From Nemania diffusa (taxonomy: Eukaryota > Ascomycota > Sordariomycetes > Xylariales > Xylariaceae), in the NCBI GenBank assembly GCA_038501195.1, contig JBBPUQ010000002.1, positions 1,116,001-1,180,000 on the forward strand: a stretch of 64,000 nucleotides of DNA, read 5' to 3'. Below the pieces are notes generated by a model that saw nothing but the letters and a program-made list of their open reading frames with translations, did not search any database and had not been told where the DNA came from. Of the stretch, positions 22,670-33,542 are shown one piece after another. Position 1 is the first letter of the stretch. Every line of letters begins with the position of its first letter. Both the position numbers and the translations under genes were made by a program.

Positions 22670-23946
22670 TTGCAGATGTTCAAGGGGCTTCATGGTGACG
22701 CTTCTTAGACTCATATGCATGTATCGATTATAAGCGCCTTATGTCCCTACCTATGTACTGTAAATATTCCAGTCTCACTGTTACAAACCAAGTTCAACCA
22801 ACAGAGCAACAGGCCCATAGTTCCAACCCAGAGGAGCAGGGCCGGGTCAAGATGGATTACGGATACATGCATAAGCAGGGAATAATCATGTCACGTGACC
22901 ACTCGACCAACTTTAAGGGACGAGCCATAGCCCAAGGAATAGACGAGGGGAGGAATTAGTATAATAGTTAAGGCATCTCATGTTTATCTAATCGTCCCTT
23001 CACTCAGCTATCAATCTAAGCATCCATTATCTTAAAATTGAATGGGAGGAATCTATTGACGTTGTGATTTTTGATTCCGATAATTACGTTTGCTGTTGCC
23101 AAGACTTCTTGTCATCTAGTCTACCTGGGTTGCAGAGTGGTGACACAGCAGTCTGTGAGATCTGTGCTATCTAGTATTACCCCAACAGAGTCTCGATGTG
23201 CTTGTAGTACTCCTCAGGCACACCTGTAATCTCGCATACCCAATGCGGCAACTGCAAGTCGTGTACCAACAATTGTCTTCATGTAGGTAGGTTACAGCGA
23301 GTCGTCCAGTCTTCAAGCATGTTGTTACGTTAGGGTTGCAGTATTAATGAATCCTACAGGATTGTGACCATCGTGCATTTTCAGCTGCCAACAGTGTTTG
23401 GCTGCATGCATTAAGAGTTTGCGCTAGACACAGCCTTGAATGCTACAGGCTGGCATCTCACTATTATAATAAAGGGGTGCGGTTAGTAATTGTAGAACAG
23501 CGGATGACATTAACAATCGCTGCGGTCCGATTACCTACATATTTGGTATGTACATGCATCAGTTTGGGGGCTATCGGCGATAGCTAAGCTGCGGCAGTAC
23601 TGTCTCGACAAAGATAGCTGCTGCCCAGGTCTTGATTCACGACGTTGCATCACTACGCGAGGGGCACGTCGCCTTCCCCTAGATAAAGCATTTCTTCCAC
23701 GTGGCTAACCGACAAGATAATCGCAAAGCAGTTCATAATATAAGAAAATAAAATAAAATAAGATAAAATAAAGTAAAATAAAGTAAAATAAGCAGCACCC
23801 TTACTAATACGACAGGACTTAGTAAGCGAATAACACGCAGTAGAAACAGCACTTTCGCGGTTGTTGTTTCACAAAACTTCAGTGTTCAAGTCTATTCCCC
23901 GGTATCTGGATAATTGGATCTTTGTCCAGGCAACATAGCTTAAGAA
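22670..23946. other. Spacer before P450 C with bHLH-type palindromes
   Basis: 1.28 kb without a gene. It contains GTCACGTGAC at 22890-22899 and CCACGTGG at 23697-23704, the latter 243 bp before the P450 C start. Confidence 0.4.
23741..23792. repeat. AAAAT/AAAGT microsatellite
   Basis: About ten imperfect pentamer units (AAAAT, AAGAT, AAAGT) in a row, about 155 bp upstream of the P450 C start codon. Confidence 0.8.
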
Positions 23947-25813
23947 ATGTTGATTCACACACTTTCGACATATTTGCTTTCTCCTTTTCAGTTGCCAGTC
24001 TACTCATGGACAATCCTATCTGTTGTGATTCTCTTAGGATGGTATATCTCCCATCCCACGGCACCTGAGCCGCCGATCCTATTTGAGATTATTCCCTTTG
24101 TCCACAACGCATGGCAGTATCTGACAGATGTCAATGCCTTTATGAATCGAGCGCAGTAAGGTCACACCAGACATAATGATATAAATCTCAGACGGCTTAC
24201 CTAATGCTCTAGTCATGCTCTTCTCGCGAGTGGAAGCGACGTCATTAAGTTCTACATGGGGCCGACCAAATGCTACATGGTCAGGGGGGTGAAGAACGTT
24301 CAAACACTATTTAATACCTCTCCACAGACGTTGGATAGTCATTGGATACAACTAATCCTCATGGATAAGCATTGGCAGCTGCCCAAAAACGAACTCGATA
24401 AGTTCGCCAACGACAAGACAGGGAGGCAGGAGACCCCTTTTCAGGGAACAGAGGGCATTCCTGAGAACCAGCGGTATTGGTTTGGGCACAACCGCCTTTA
24501 CCAGGAATGGCTCAGCAAAAAACCTCAAGCTGCCTGTCTCGCTAACCAATTTTCCCGGTTCTTCTCCCAAAAGCTAAACAATCAACCGGAAGGATGGCAT
24601 ACTGTTCAGCTATTCGAGATACTTAAAAGTTCTATGTTTGAAAGCGCGACTAAGTCCCTATTCGGTACGCACATTCTATTGCTCAACCCAGGTCTCGCGG
24701 AAGCGTACTGGGACTTTGACTCTAGTGCTATTAACCTCATCTGGGGTCTCCCTAGGTGGCTTCGGCCCAGGCCGTACTTGATACGCGATCGGCTTCATGG
24801 AATGGTTAAAAAGTCTGTTGATTCGGCATGGGATAACTTCGACCCTAGCGATAATCAATCTGATTGGGAAGAACACTGGGGCTCGCGACTCTCTCGAGAA
24901 GTTGCTCGATGGTTTCGAGAGTTGGGTTTCTCTAACACGGCGATCGCCGGTCACACAGTCGGTACACTTTTCGGGTAAGCGATACTTCTTGAAGTCATTC
25001 GGTGTCCCAATTTTTCTAAGCCAGCGGGCCAGTCTTCATGGTAACACCATACCTATAACCACGTGGGCACTTATGGAGATTATCAACGACCCATCTTTGC
25101 TTGAGGTAATCCGACAAGAAGTTTCAGAAGCCTGTTGTTTCAACCCAGAGACCGGTGATCTGAGTATTGACAACAACAAAATCGTTGCCCTTCCTATCTT
25201 ACAATCTGTATACACTGAATGCATGAGACTTCACGTTTCCTACATGGCCAATCGAAAAGTGCTACTCCCAACCACTTTAGACGGGTATCACCTAGCCCCT
25301 GGTTCATTAATTCAGACTGATACGGAAATGGCTCATCTAAACGAGGAGGTCTGGGGTACAGAAAATCACCCTGCCTCCAGCTTCTGGGCATATCGTCACC
25401 TAAAAGAGGTTGAGGTTACGAATTCAGACGGCTCAACCATCAAACAGGTTCAATTCTGTATGAAGGGACGACCCAGTGATTTCTTTCCTTACGGTATGTG
25501 CTTCGCGCCGATCTATGAGCTAAAAGCTCTTCTCCCCTGCTCCTCACTAATCACTATGTCTTCTTACAAAGGTGGGGGTCATCTAGTGTGCCCTGGTCGC
25601 CACTTCGCAAAACAGGAGATCATGATGGCTATTGCTGTTGTGGTAAGCATGTTCGACATTGAACCAGTTGGGTGGACTACGATGGATGGCATTCCCGCAA
25701 CTGGACCACCTAAAGATAACCGTGAATATGCTGGTATAGTTGCCATGCCTCCTGATCTTGACATGCAGATCCGATGGAAGAAGCGATATCAGGGGGTTCT
25801 GAGCACACCATAA
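23947..25813 (+). CDS. Cytochrome P450 C (CYP7/CYP8-like clade), 557 aa, 4 exons
   Basis: Exons 23947-24155, 24213-24974, 25033-25493 and 25572-25813. An N-terminal membrane anchor lies at about residues 17-35. The I-helix reads GLHGNTIPITTW, with Asn-Thr where most P450s have Asp/Glu-Thr; ExxR is ECMR; the heme loop is FPYGGGGHLVCPGR with Cys484. Asn in the I-helix and CPGR after the cysteine are traits shared with CYP7/CYP8 sterol and prostacyclin-type P450s and their fungal relatives, some of which rearrange rather than hydroxylate. Substrate unknown. The third intron is 78 bp, a multiple of three, so the unspliced frame stays open and could be miscalled as coding. Confidence 0.88.
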
Positions 25814-26127
25814 GCATTTGTGTTATGTTACTTCTGCAAACTTTGTCCTAAAATGAAAAATATTAAGAAGACACATATATTTAGGTTTTAGCAGACGTCA
25901 TAGATGCATTGAAAAAATTGACATCATAGTACAACACCATAACACTTAGATCCGTCTCCACTGATCGAACAATATGGAAAATACAAGATCTATGTTCCCA
26001 ATATTTATCTCTCTCCTAAGGTATTCTCATTAGCACGATACATCAGAAAGCCGGTAGCCTAAAGTGGTTCAACTTTTGCTTTTCTACCTCCCAGGATTGA
26101 CTCTATAGGATGCCTCGAATTGTTTCC
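25814..26127. other. Convergent spacer P450 C / SAT4-like 2
   Basis: 314 bp, A+T-rich, between two 3' ends. No gene is seen. Confidence 0.5.
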
Positions 26128-27373
26128 TCATTTACTGCTCATAGGTAATTCAGATTCATAATTTACATCAGAGGCAAGGCTAGTGGCTTTGCCATCCCGC
26201 TTTGCTGACCAAAAGCCAAACTGGTCCACCGCGCTTTTCGTGGCTGTAAAAGCGCGGTGAAAGCCGTGCCCATGGCGGAACAGTGGCATTAGTAAGGGCA
26301 AACTAGCTGCAATAATAGAAACGCTCGTTTCGATCATCGACCACTGTATGATATGTATACTATCATCTGTGAGGCTATTAGCATGCCCTTTTTCCGCAGT
26401 CCCTATCCTCAAGTAAGATTACATCAGGACTCACCGATTTGTTTGGGAGTTGTAGCTAGAACAATATGGCCGGGCCCAAGAAATCTTTCAACAATATAGT
26501 AAAGTCGAGTGGTTGAAGCGACTGTGACTCTGTTGAACATGTTCAGAAGTGGAAATAACGGCGAATGTACAAGTCTACTTACAAAGCCCCAAGTAGGAAC
26601 ATCCCTAGGCATAAAGCTTTCCTTCTATACTCCATCTGCAATTTCAGCAGAATGGGGACTGGCAGAGACACGATGGATATGTCAAGAATAATGTCGAGCA
26701 CTGCTACAGCAACCCACATGATGCCGCTATTCCATCGCAGTGGTGCGAATTGGTTATCAGTTACGGGTTTGAACGCTGGGTCTCTGATGAAGAGCTCAAG
26801 CTATATAAGTGAAGGGATTGCATTAGCGTGAGCTAATAAATGAAGGCGAATGCACACACAAAGAAGAAAACTATAATCCATATTGAGCAGATTGCAATAA
26901 GAACGTTTGCAAGTATTCGGAACGATACTGTTTCAAAGACTTCTCGATAAAACAAGAGAACCGATATCTTGCTAGTGCCAATGAGTACTGTAGACAGCAG
27001 GTCGCCAATAACTTGGCCCTGTTGTTCCGTGTAACAAAATGTTAGCCCAATCAGTTTGGTCCAAGTTCCAAGAGTACTTACTCTTTCAATAAGAAGGGCT
27101 TGTCCTGGAGCATCTGTGCTCAGGTTTACAGAACTCCATTCAATCAACGTACAGAACACAAAGTTGACCAGCTTTCCGCCGTCATTAGTACGGAACTCTA
27201 GAAAACATCATGACCGATTTACTAACTGCATCAAAGATGTTGATCCAATCAGAGAGGCGAAGAGATATTTTGGTAGCTCTCCTCGCTACGACTCGACCAG
27301 TGGTTGTGATCAACGCGAGGACCGAAAACGTTATCCCCAAGCCCAAAGTTGCGGAAGCTTGTGAAGGGTCCAT
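26128..27373 (-). CDS. SAT4-like 2: fungal rhodopsin-domain 7-TM protein, 315 aa, 6 exons
   Basis: Exons 27373-27227, 27171-27082, 27018-26860, 26800-26583, 26529-26435 and 26366-26128. The start is the first ATG of the frame; a GTG 15 bases upstream is ignored. TM1 is followed by RVVARRATK, then LRLSDW opening TM2, KISVLLFYREVF ending TM3, IVSLPVPILLKLQM, RRKALCLGMFLLG, and WSMIETSVSIIAASLP leading to PLFR. Each intron has a CTAAC/CTAAT-like or CTGAT-like branch site. The 63-bp intron 2 is a multiple of three and would read through. The extracellular loop after TM5 is shorter than usual and its donor (GTGTGT) is weak, so that junction is least certain. Confidence 0.75.
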
Positions 27374-28843
27374 TTCTAGACGCTTCACGAAGAGCTAAGT
27401 TTGACTGAATAAATTGAAAGTTGAGCGCGATTTCAAGAGCAGATGTGTACATCGCCGCCAAGCTTAAAGCCCAATGACGCATTAGTGCGCCAATATTAAG
27501 TATCCAATATTAAGTATCAAGGTGTTTTAAAAGACCTATCCTGTATCAGGAAGCCTAACAGAGGTCTGAATCAGCGACGATTTCTAAATATAAAGTGGCA
27601 CACGGGGCGTGCTTCACCGAAGACTACAGTGGGCAACTTAGTGAGCAGACATTTCAGACAGAGTTTTATTCCAAGTTGCATTGAACTGGCATGAACTCAC
27701 TATTGGTGGTTCAAGGGCTTATTTACTCACGGCACTCTCATCCTAGCTTAGTCAGAGCCCAAAGCCTTCGCGAAGAGATGCCGTGTTCCCTACGAGAATC
27801 GATTGATGTGCATGTCATATCTTGACCAGGGACTACTAGGCACAGGGATGCTACAGGCCACAGTTAACCTAGAGACTTTATCATCTCAAAACTACCATGA
27901 TCAACCAAAGGCTGCTATGTCAGGGTGTGTTGTGTTTGGCGAGTTTGTGGGTAAAGCCGAACCAGAATTTGCATTGAAACTTGGGGGCCGCTCTAATCTC
28001 ACGTATCAAAAGCGAATTTCGAGAGCAGGTCCACACCCAGGCCTACCTCCCGACAGGACAGCTCCAACTCGGCCTGCAAGGTGCCTTGAAGCTGAAAAGA
28101 GGCTGCAGGTTGCAGGCTGTGCCTCCCGGTAGCATTACCTAAGGATGCCTTTTTACCAAGTTCATCTGCCAACAAGTCGTATAGTGTGGTAAGCCTGTCA
28201 ATTCTATGACATGCATACCACTTTGTTCCACTTTGGTGAGACAGTTGGTCAGCAATTGACGGCAGCTTGCATACCTCATTGTGGGGAACTTTGTTGGATG
28301 CGTTGCAGAATTGGATGTACTCCGTGCTGAGTTGCAGTGATCCTATACGCTTCCGACAGTCGGCGATAGGAGGGTTTCCGCCAGTCTGCCAGTCAACTGA
28401 ACATGCGCATGTTTCTTCATAATTTGCGTTTTTAGTTGTTCTTTTCTACCCCCTAATCCCCCTCAAGATCGCTATTTTATAGGGCGCATGGTTACACACT
28501 ATTCCAGGCTCCCACGGCGTACGCACCCCTAATCCATGCGATACCCACTGCGATTAATGTGCCTAGAAGTGTGTTGTAGATAGGCTCTCAAATACCACGC
28601 ATTGAAGTGGCGAAGTGGCGAAGTGGCGAAGTGCCTTATGTCGTGTTCTTTGTCACGGCCTCTAAATGGGAACTAAGTTGTCTATGTACAAACTAAGAGT
28701 AGCCCTTCATAATGGGGATCGGAAATAGATCTAATATGACAAGGGACTCTATCATAGCATGGCGAAACTGAAGTCATACCCGTTGAAATCTCTCGTAAAT
28801 ACAGATCTGCGAAGAAGCTCTCGCACAACCGGAGCGTAATATC
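27374..28843. other. Spacer between SAT4-like 2 and 3
   Basis: 1.47 kb. A 330-base plus-strand open frame at 27803-28132 lacks any recognisable feature and is not called. A short tandem repeat lies at 28604-28635. Confidence 0.45.
28604..28635. repeat. GAAGTGGC tandem repeat, four units
   Basis: Three perfect GAAGTGGC octamers and a fourth with one change (GAAGTGCC), head to tail. Confidence 0.85.
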
Positions 28844-30117
28844 TTAATATCTATCACCCTTCATATTGGACCTCAGCTCAACTGCTGACTCATTCCCATC
28901 CTGCTGGCCGCTTCCCATAGGGGTTCTTTTAGAGCCTCCAAAAGTACGCGAAGCCCTCCACATCCGTTGGTCGTCAGTAAGCGAGCTCACCTTCTCCCCA
29001 TAGCTCGCGAAACGATGTCGAAGCATTTGATGGACAGCCGGCAGGGAAGCGCCTATCAATCCGACAGTGGACTCGACCTGGGAAGGAATCCATACTGTAA
29101 CCCCTTGGCTATCGAATTGAACAGGCACGTAACGGGAAATGGCGTAGCCATAATCTATTGTTACCGTTAGTTGAATGCTTGGAGGATAACTCAGGGGTGA
29201 TACTGCGCACAATTCGGATTGGAAGTAGTCGTTCGAGTTTCCTGAGCTACCCATATAGCCAATTTGTATGCTGTCGCAATACCAGCGCTGTTATGAGGGT
29301 TAAGTACCTCAGCGTTAGAGAAGCTATACTGGCAATCAGGATGGTACGGATAGCTTACGCTGAACTGAAGACAAATAAAAGTCCTAACCTGATCTTCTTC
29401 TTCAGAGAAAGATTAAGTTTTGCAATAGGATAAATTGGGAAAACAAAAATAGACACATCTAAGAAAAGACTGGTCGAGTACAGCGCGGTGGTGAGGTTGT
29501 TGTAGAAGACGATGTTACAGTGTTCGGCATGCCCAACGAATTGCCACGAGTAGTAAATCGGATGGCATGTGAAACCCGGCAGAATGAGGAACACGACGAA
29601 ATAGGCAGCGTTGAGGGCAAAAAGGACGTTAAGGATCGTACGCAAGGCACGGTTATTCCCCTGGGTGAAGATGCGCCTAAAAAATAGTAGGATAGATATA
29701 CGGATGGCGGTAGACATAACTGGGTAGAGGAACGACACGACGACAAGTCCCTTATACCACAGCGTGTACTCCGGCAGAGTGATCTCTACGAGAGGCTTGC
29801 CTATGCCGCCATCCAGATTGATGTATATCGATACGACAGTCCATCCCCAGTAGAGTATCTAGTGGTTGCCAATGGGTAATGAGCAATATGAACGCATCGA
29901 GGTCCAGCTCAGAAAGACTCACAAGTGCAACAATCAGTGCATAGTCATCCACATCAAATGCTCTCTCGCGTAACCGATGGGTTAGCCTGGCACTGCATAT
30001 GAGCGTTGTCACCGCAGCAAGCACTGCACAAGCGATAGCGACAGAGTAGACTTTGTGGGTGTTGTCGACTGTCGTGGGGGGAGGGATGAGGCCCTCGTAT
30101 TGCGGAAGGCCAGACAT
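28844..30117 (-). CDS. SAT4-like 3: fungal rhodopsin-domain protein, middle unresolved
   Basis: Exon 1 30117-29923 and exon 2 from 29858 are clear: TM1, RLTHRLRER, DVDDYALIVAL, GGIGKPLVEI, STAIRISILLFFRRIF, a CHP-containing loop, FPIYPIAKLNLSLKKKIR. The frame then meets TAA at about 29355, at a GTAAGC that could be a splice donor. The C-terminal part (RYVPVQFDSQG, VWIPSQVESTVGLIGASLP) is clear again and runs to the stop at 28844. Joining the two needs one intron of about 100-180 bp, or two introns around a tiny exon (for example 88 and 97 bp); no choice is compelling. It may be intact with unusual splicing or broken by a nonsense mutation. It shares a 428-bp promoter region with BBE3. Confidence 0.6.
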
Positions 30118-30545
30118 GTCCACTGCGAAGCGCGTGCGATAATGACAGGCCTTCTTCTCGTAGGCGACTTGCAGGATTCAATAGGTATTAATGATTTTGG
30201 GGTCCGGCTAAGAACTTGTGCGTATGCAAAGTACTTTCCAGGCGTTTTGTTCCTTCTTTATTTTGTACGGGATGTAACTAGGACGTCTTGCAGCTCTTTA
30301 ATTTTAGCATCATTTGAGTGTTGGGCTGACTCATGCGGGTGTCAGCCGGGAGAGACACTGCCATCAAATGTTACGTTCTCCTGGTCCAGTATACGGTACC
30401 AGCCATTACGAGACCAGGTCGGCTTAAGCAGGAAGATCATCCTATGTGATAAACCAACAAACAAGACCTACCCCGCAGCACGCTCTCGTGCAATTGAAAT
30501 CGATACAAACTTCATACAGATCAGCTTCAGACTAATTCAAACGAG
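30118..30545. promoter_or_regulatory. Divergent promoter region SAT4-like 3 / BBE3
   Basis: 428 bp between outward-facing starts; the short distance suggests a shared promoter. No distinctive motif is seen. Confidence 0.35.
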
Positions 30546-32294
30546 ATGGAGAGTACATCATTCTCAGTTTTGTGTGAGGGCATCGGCCTATCCGAGTCCG
30601 ATGTCGCTACGATACGAGGGCAGCTGCAGGACACGGCTTATACATCGCTACGGGCATTCGAAGTTACGGCGCAAGTAAGCCTAGGCGCACCCAGAGTGCT
30701 CGTGCCGTCTTTGAATGAGTCGATCGTTCGACGGAACTGGTACGTTTCTGATATGCATCGCTTCGTCCTTTGTTATTGTGTTCCTCCCGCTTAAGAAGCA
30801 CATGAAAGGTCCGAAGCCTGTGTTCAAACCCCGGGCTGCATTATCCAGCCCGAGACGGCCGAAGATGTCTCCAAATTCGTCCGTATGGTGGATTACTTCC
30901 GCATCAAGTTCTCCGTCCGAAGCGGGGGCCATTCCCCCAACCTAGGATGGTCCAGCATAGGATCCCACGGCGTGCTGCTAGACATGCACAAAATGGCACA
31001 AGTCGATCTTTCGGAGGATGCGGCGGTGGTTAGTATCGGACCTGGCGCACTATGGGGCGACGTCATGGCATCTTTGAGTTCACATCATGTCTCCGTCGTT
31101 GGCGGACGGATCCCGAACGTGGGCGTCGCCGGCCTTATCCTTGGAGGTAAACACCAACGCTAGGACATACACTCTTTATGCTGATGAACTCTAGGGGGTT
31201 ATAGTTATCTGTCAGGGGAATTCGGGACCGCCGCAGACAATGTCAAGAACTTCGAGGTCGTCCTGAGCAATGGCAGCATTGTCAATGCCAATAGCGCAGA
31301 GAATAGCGACTTGTTCTGGGCTCTGAAGGGCGGCGGGCCCAACTTTGGCATCGTAACCCAATTTGACATGTTCACGATGCCGGTCCATGATGTTTGGTAT
31401 GAGGTGGCCATCTACTCGACAGACCAAGCCTCCGAGGTTTTTGACGCCTTCGCCCTTTGGCAGACGAGTGACCAGTTTGACCCCAAAGCTTCCGTCACGC
31501 TATTCATGTCACTAGACTTTATCACAGTCGGCCTGCTATATTCCGCATCGACGCAACGGCCGACGGTTTTCGCTCCGTTCCAGAACTTGACGCCGATGCA
31601 AGTTGTCGTTCCGGGAATCGACGGTACTCTTGCTCAATTATATCAGATGGCGTCTGCTTCTATATCAACTGCGCGTCTTCGGTGAGTACCCATTTGGATC
31701 CCGATCTCAAATACTATTTACCGTTGTTAATGTCGAACCAGACATGACTATAGAGGTATCAGTACTAGAATCGACGCAGACCTCAACAAGTCTGTGTACA
31801 GTATCTGGAGGCAGAAGGCGCTTGCGGTACGTGAAGCAACGGGAGCAGACCAAATCTTCGCACTACAGGCAGTGCCAAAGAGTATGGTCGAAGCTGGAAT
31901 CGCGAAGGGCGGGAACCCCATGTCAATCCAGTGTGAAAATCAGCAGTGTAAGTTAACTCAAAGACCCTCCTAATCAGTTTTGAGTCTTAGCGTCACGTCA
32001 GCTCACACACGTATGGCAGGGTGGACAACTCTGGCAGACTGGGCCGATGAGAAGGACGACGCGCTCGTGCGCTCTGTCGCCCTTGAAACCTGTGCCGAGT
32101 TTGAGAGGCAATCCAAGGAGAGAGGGCTTCACCTGCCATTCATATTTATGAACGATGCTTCAGTGGATCAAAATCCCCTCGCCTCATATGGTGAACCGAG
32201 TCTCCGAAGACTCAAGGACATCGCCAAGATCTATGATCCAGCTGAATTGTTCCAGAAATACCAGAATGGCGGCTTTCTCCTCTGTAAATCATGA
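30546..32294 (+). CDS. BBE3: FAD-linked oxidase, no signal peptide, 495 aa, 5 exons
   Basis: Exons 30546-30739, 30809-31146, 31195-31681, 31754-31947 and 32020-32294. PCMH FAD-binding domain with the covalent FAD His in VRSGGHS (His106), [17 protein letters not shown] and [11 protein letters not shown], then the BBE C-terminal domain with [13 protein letters not shown]. Two exons match BBE1 in length exactly (338 and 194 bp), and shared intron positions mark the two as paralogues. Unlike BBE1 and BBE2, the N-terminus [19 protein letters not shown] carries no signal peptide, so it may act in the cytosol, or an upstream exon was missed. Likely a cluster oxidase. Confidence 0.87.
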
Positions 32295-32538
32295 AGTAAT
32301 ATTGACAAGCTAGAATTTTCAGTGTACTATTGATGAAGTAGCGCATTTCATAATACTTAAGACCCGCGATGGGATACAGTACCGGACCATTAGCGGTAGA
32401 TTGCCTATTCATTACTATGGTGTTCTGCTAATTATAATACTGTGTCGCTTTCGTGGTCATCACCTCTGATCTTGTGCCACAGGGTGTAATTAGGTCCATG
32501 CTGCAAGGTGCGACTTGTCTCACTCTTGTTACATTCAT

Positions 32539-33542
32539 CTAGAGATCAACATTTGCCCACGCCGCAGTTTGCGACCAAACTCTCTGTTGAACCTCCTTGT
32601 CCATGCTCTGCGGCGAGCTCTCGGTTTTCTCCAACAGTGTAAAATACCCGCGCTCACCAGGGTGAGCCTTGTTGGTCGCAAAATCGACAACATCGGCGGC
32701 GGCAGTCGCGGAAGTTCGCATGGCACTCATGAAAAATCGGAGAGGTCGTAGTATGAAACGTTGCAAGTTTGCAATGTTGCGTGGCGTGTTGGTAACAAAC
32801 GCGCGAGAGTCACAAAGTGTGCCTGGGTCGATCATGACGGCGGTGATTGAGCTTAGGTCGGCATCCTGGAGGGGTCATTAGATAGCTCGAGCCATTCATA
32901 GCTTATACTACTCACCTGCTCTAGAAATCCGTTCAGAGCATGGCCCCAGGTTGTAACCAGAAGTTTGGAGTTAGAGTAAATCTCCATCCCTTGACCTGCA
33001 TGGTCTTCGCTGGGCTTGGGGTGGACCATTGCATCTATGTTTTCCGGAATGTTGGGAGGGATCTTTTCCATGGGGCTTTTCCCCGGTATGTGATTGACAC
33101 TAGACATTAGGACAATGCGGCCATCCTTGGGGGCAAAGTGCCGTATGAGTCGCAGTATCAGCGCTGCGTGTGCGATGTGACCAACTTGGATAGTTCGGTC
33201 GTAGCCATCGGCGGTCAATTCGGGAGGCTGGATCAGATTCCAATACATAGCGGCACAGATGATGGCCTTGATGCGTGGAAGTTGGCCTGCATCGATGCTA
33301 GCAGTGATCTGATCGGTGAATTCTTTGACTTTGGCCAAGCTAGACAAGTCAAGCTCGTGGATCTGTACTTGTCTCTCTGGATATTTGGCGACAATGGCTC
33401 GAAGGTTCGTAGTGTTGGCATCTGTAGACGACGTGGCTCTCACGGTGAGAACTAAGGTTAGATCGGGACATGATTCCAAGAGTATCTTAGCAGCGCAAAG
33501 GCCTAGGGAACCATTTGCGCCCGTCAAGATGATTGTGCCCAT
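32539..33542 (-). CDS. Short-chain dehydrogenase/reductase, 317 aa, 2 exons
   Basis: Exons 33542-32916 and 32865-32539 (50-bp intron with a TCTAATGAC branch). Classical or extended SDR fold: the nucleotide-binding TGANGSLG is at residues 7-14, with catalytic Ser147/148 in LMSSVNH and Tyr189-x-x-x-Lys193 in YSNSK. The start is the ATG at 33542; a GTG 18 bases upstream is rejected. The ICAAMYWN segment replaces the usual NNAG motif, as in retinol-dehydrogenase or protochlorophyllide-reductase-like fungal SDRs. Probably reduces a ketone or oxidises an alcohol of the cluster product; it marks the right edge of the enzyme-dense part. Confidence 0.85.

Larger units (their letters stand above)
1236..33542. 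other. Putative prenyl-aromatic secondary-metabolite gene cluster
   Basis: Fourteen neighbouring genes are almost all redox or tailoring enzymes: one alpha/beta hydrolase, three P450s, one flavin monooxygenase, three BBE-like FAD oxidases, one UbiA prenyltransferase, one aldehyde dehydrogenase, one short-chain dehydrogenase and three SAT4-like 7-TM proteins. UbiA with P450s, FAD oxidases and a flavin monooxygenase is the known composition of fungal meroterpenoid clusters. That this is one co-regulated unit is inference. Borders are set where gene type changes and the sequence becomes gene-poor (after about 33.5 kb); the left border may lie outside the window. No core polyketide, peptide or terpene synthase was found. 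Confidence 0.7.

Noticed and set aside
27196..27226. A 31-base intron in SAT4-like 2
   Set aside because: Too short and leaves a broken second helix; the 55-base version with a TACTAAT branch restores it.
27803..28132. 109-codon plus-strand frame between SAT4-like 2 and 3
   Set aside because: No recognisable motif, mixed composition, no promoter or splice context; probably chance.
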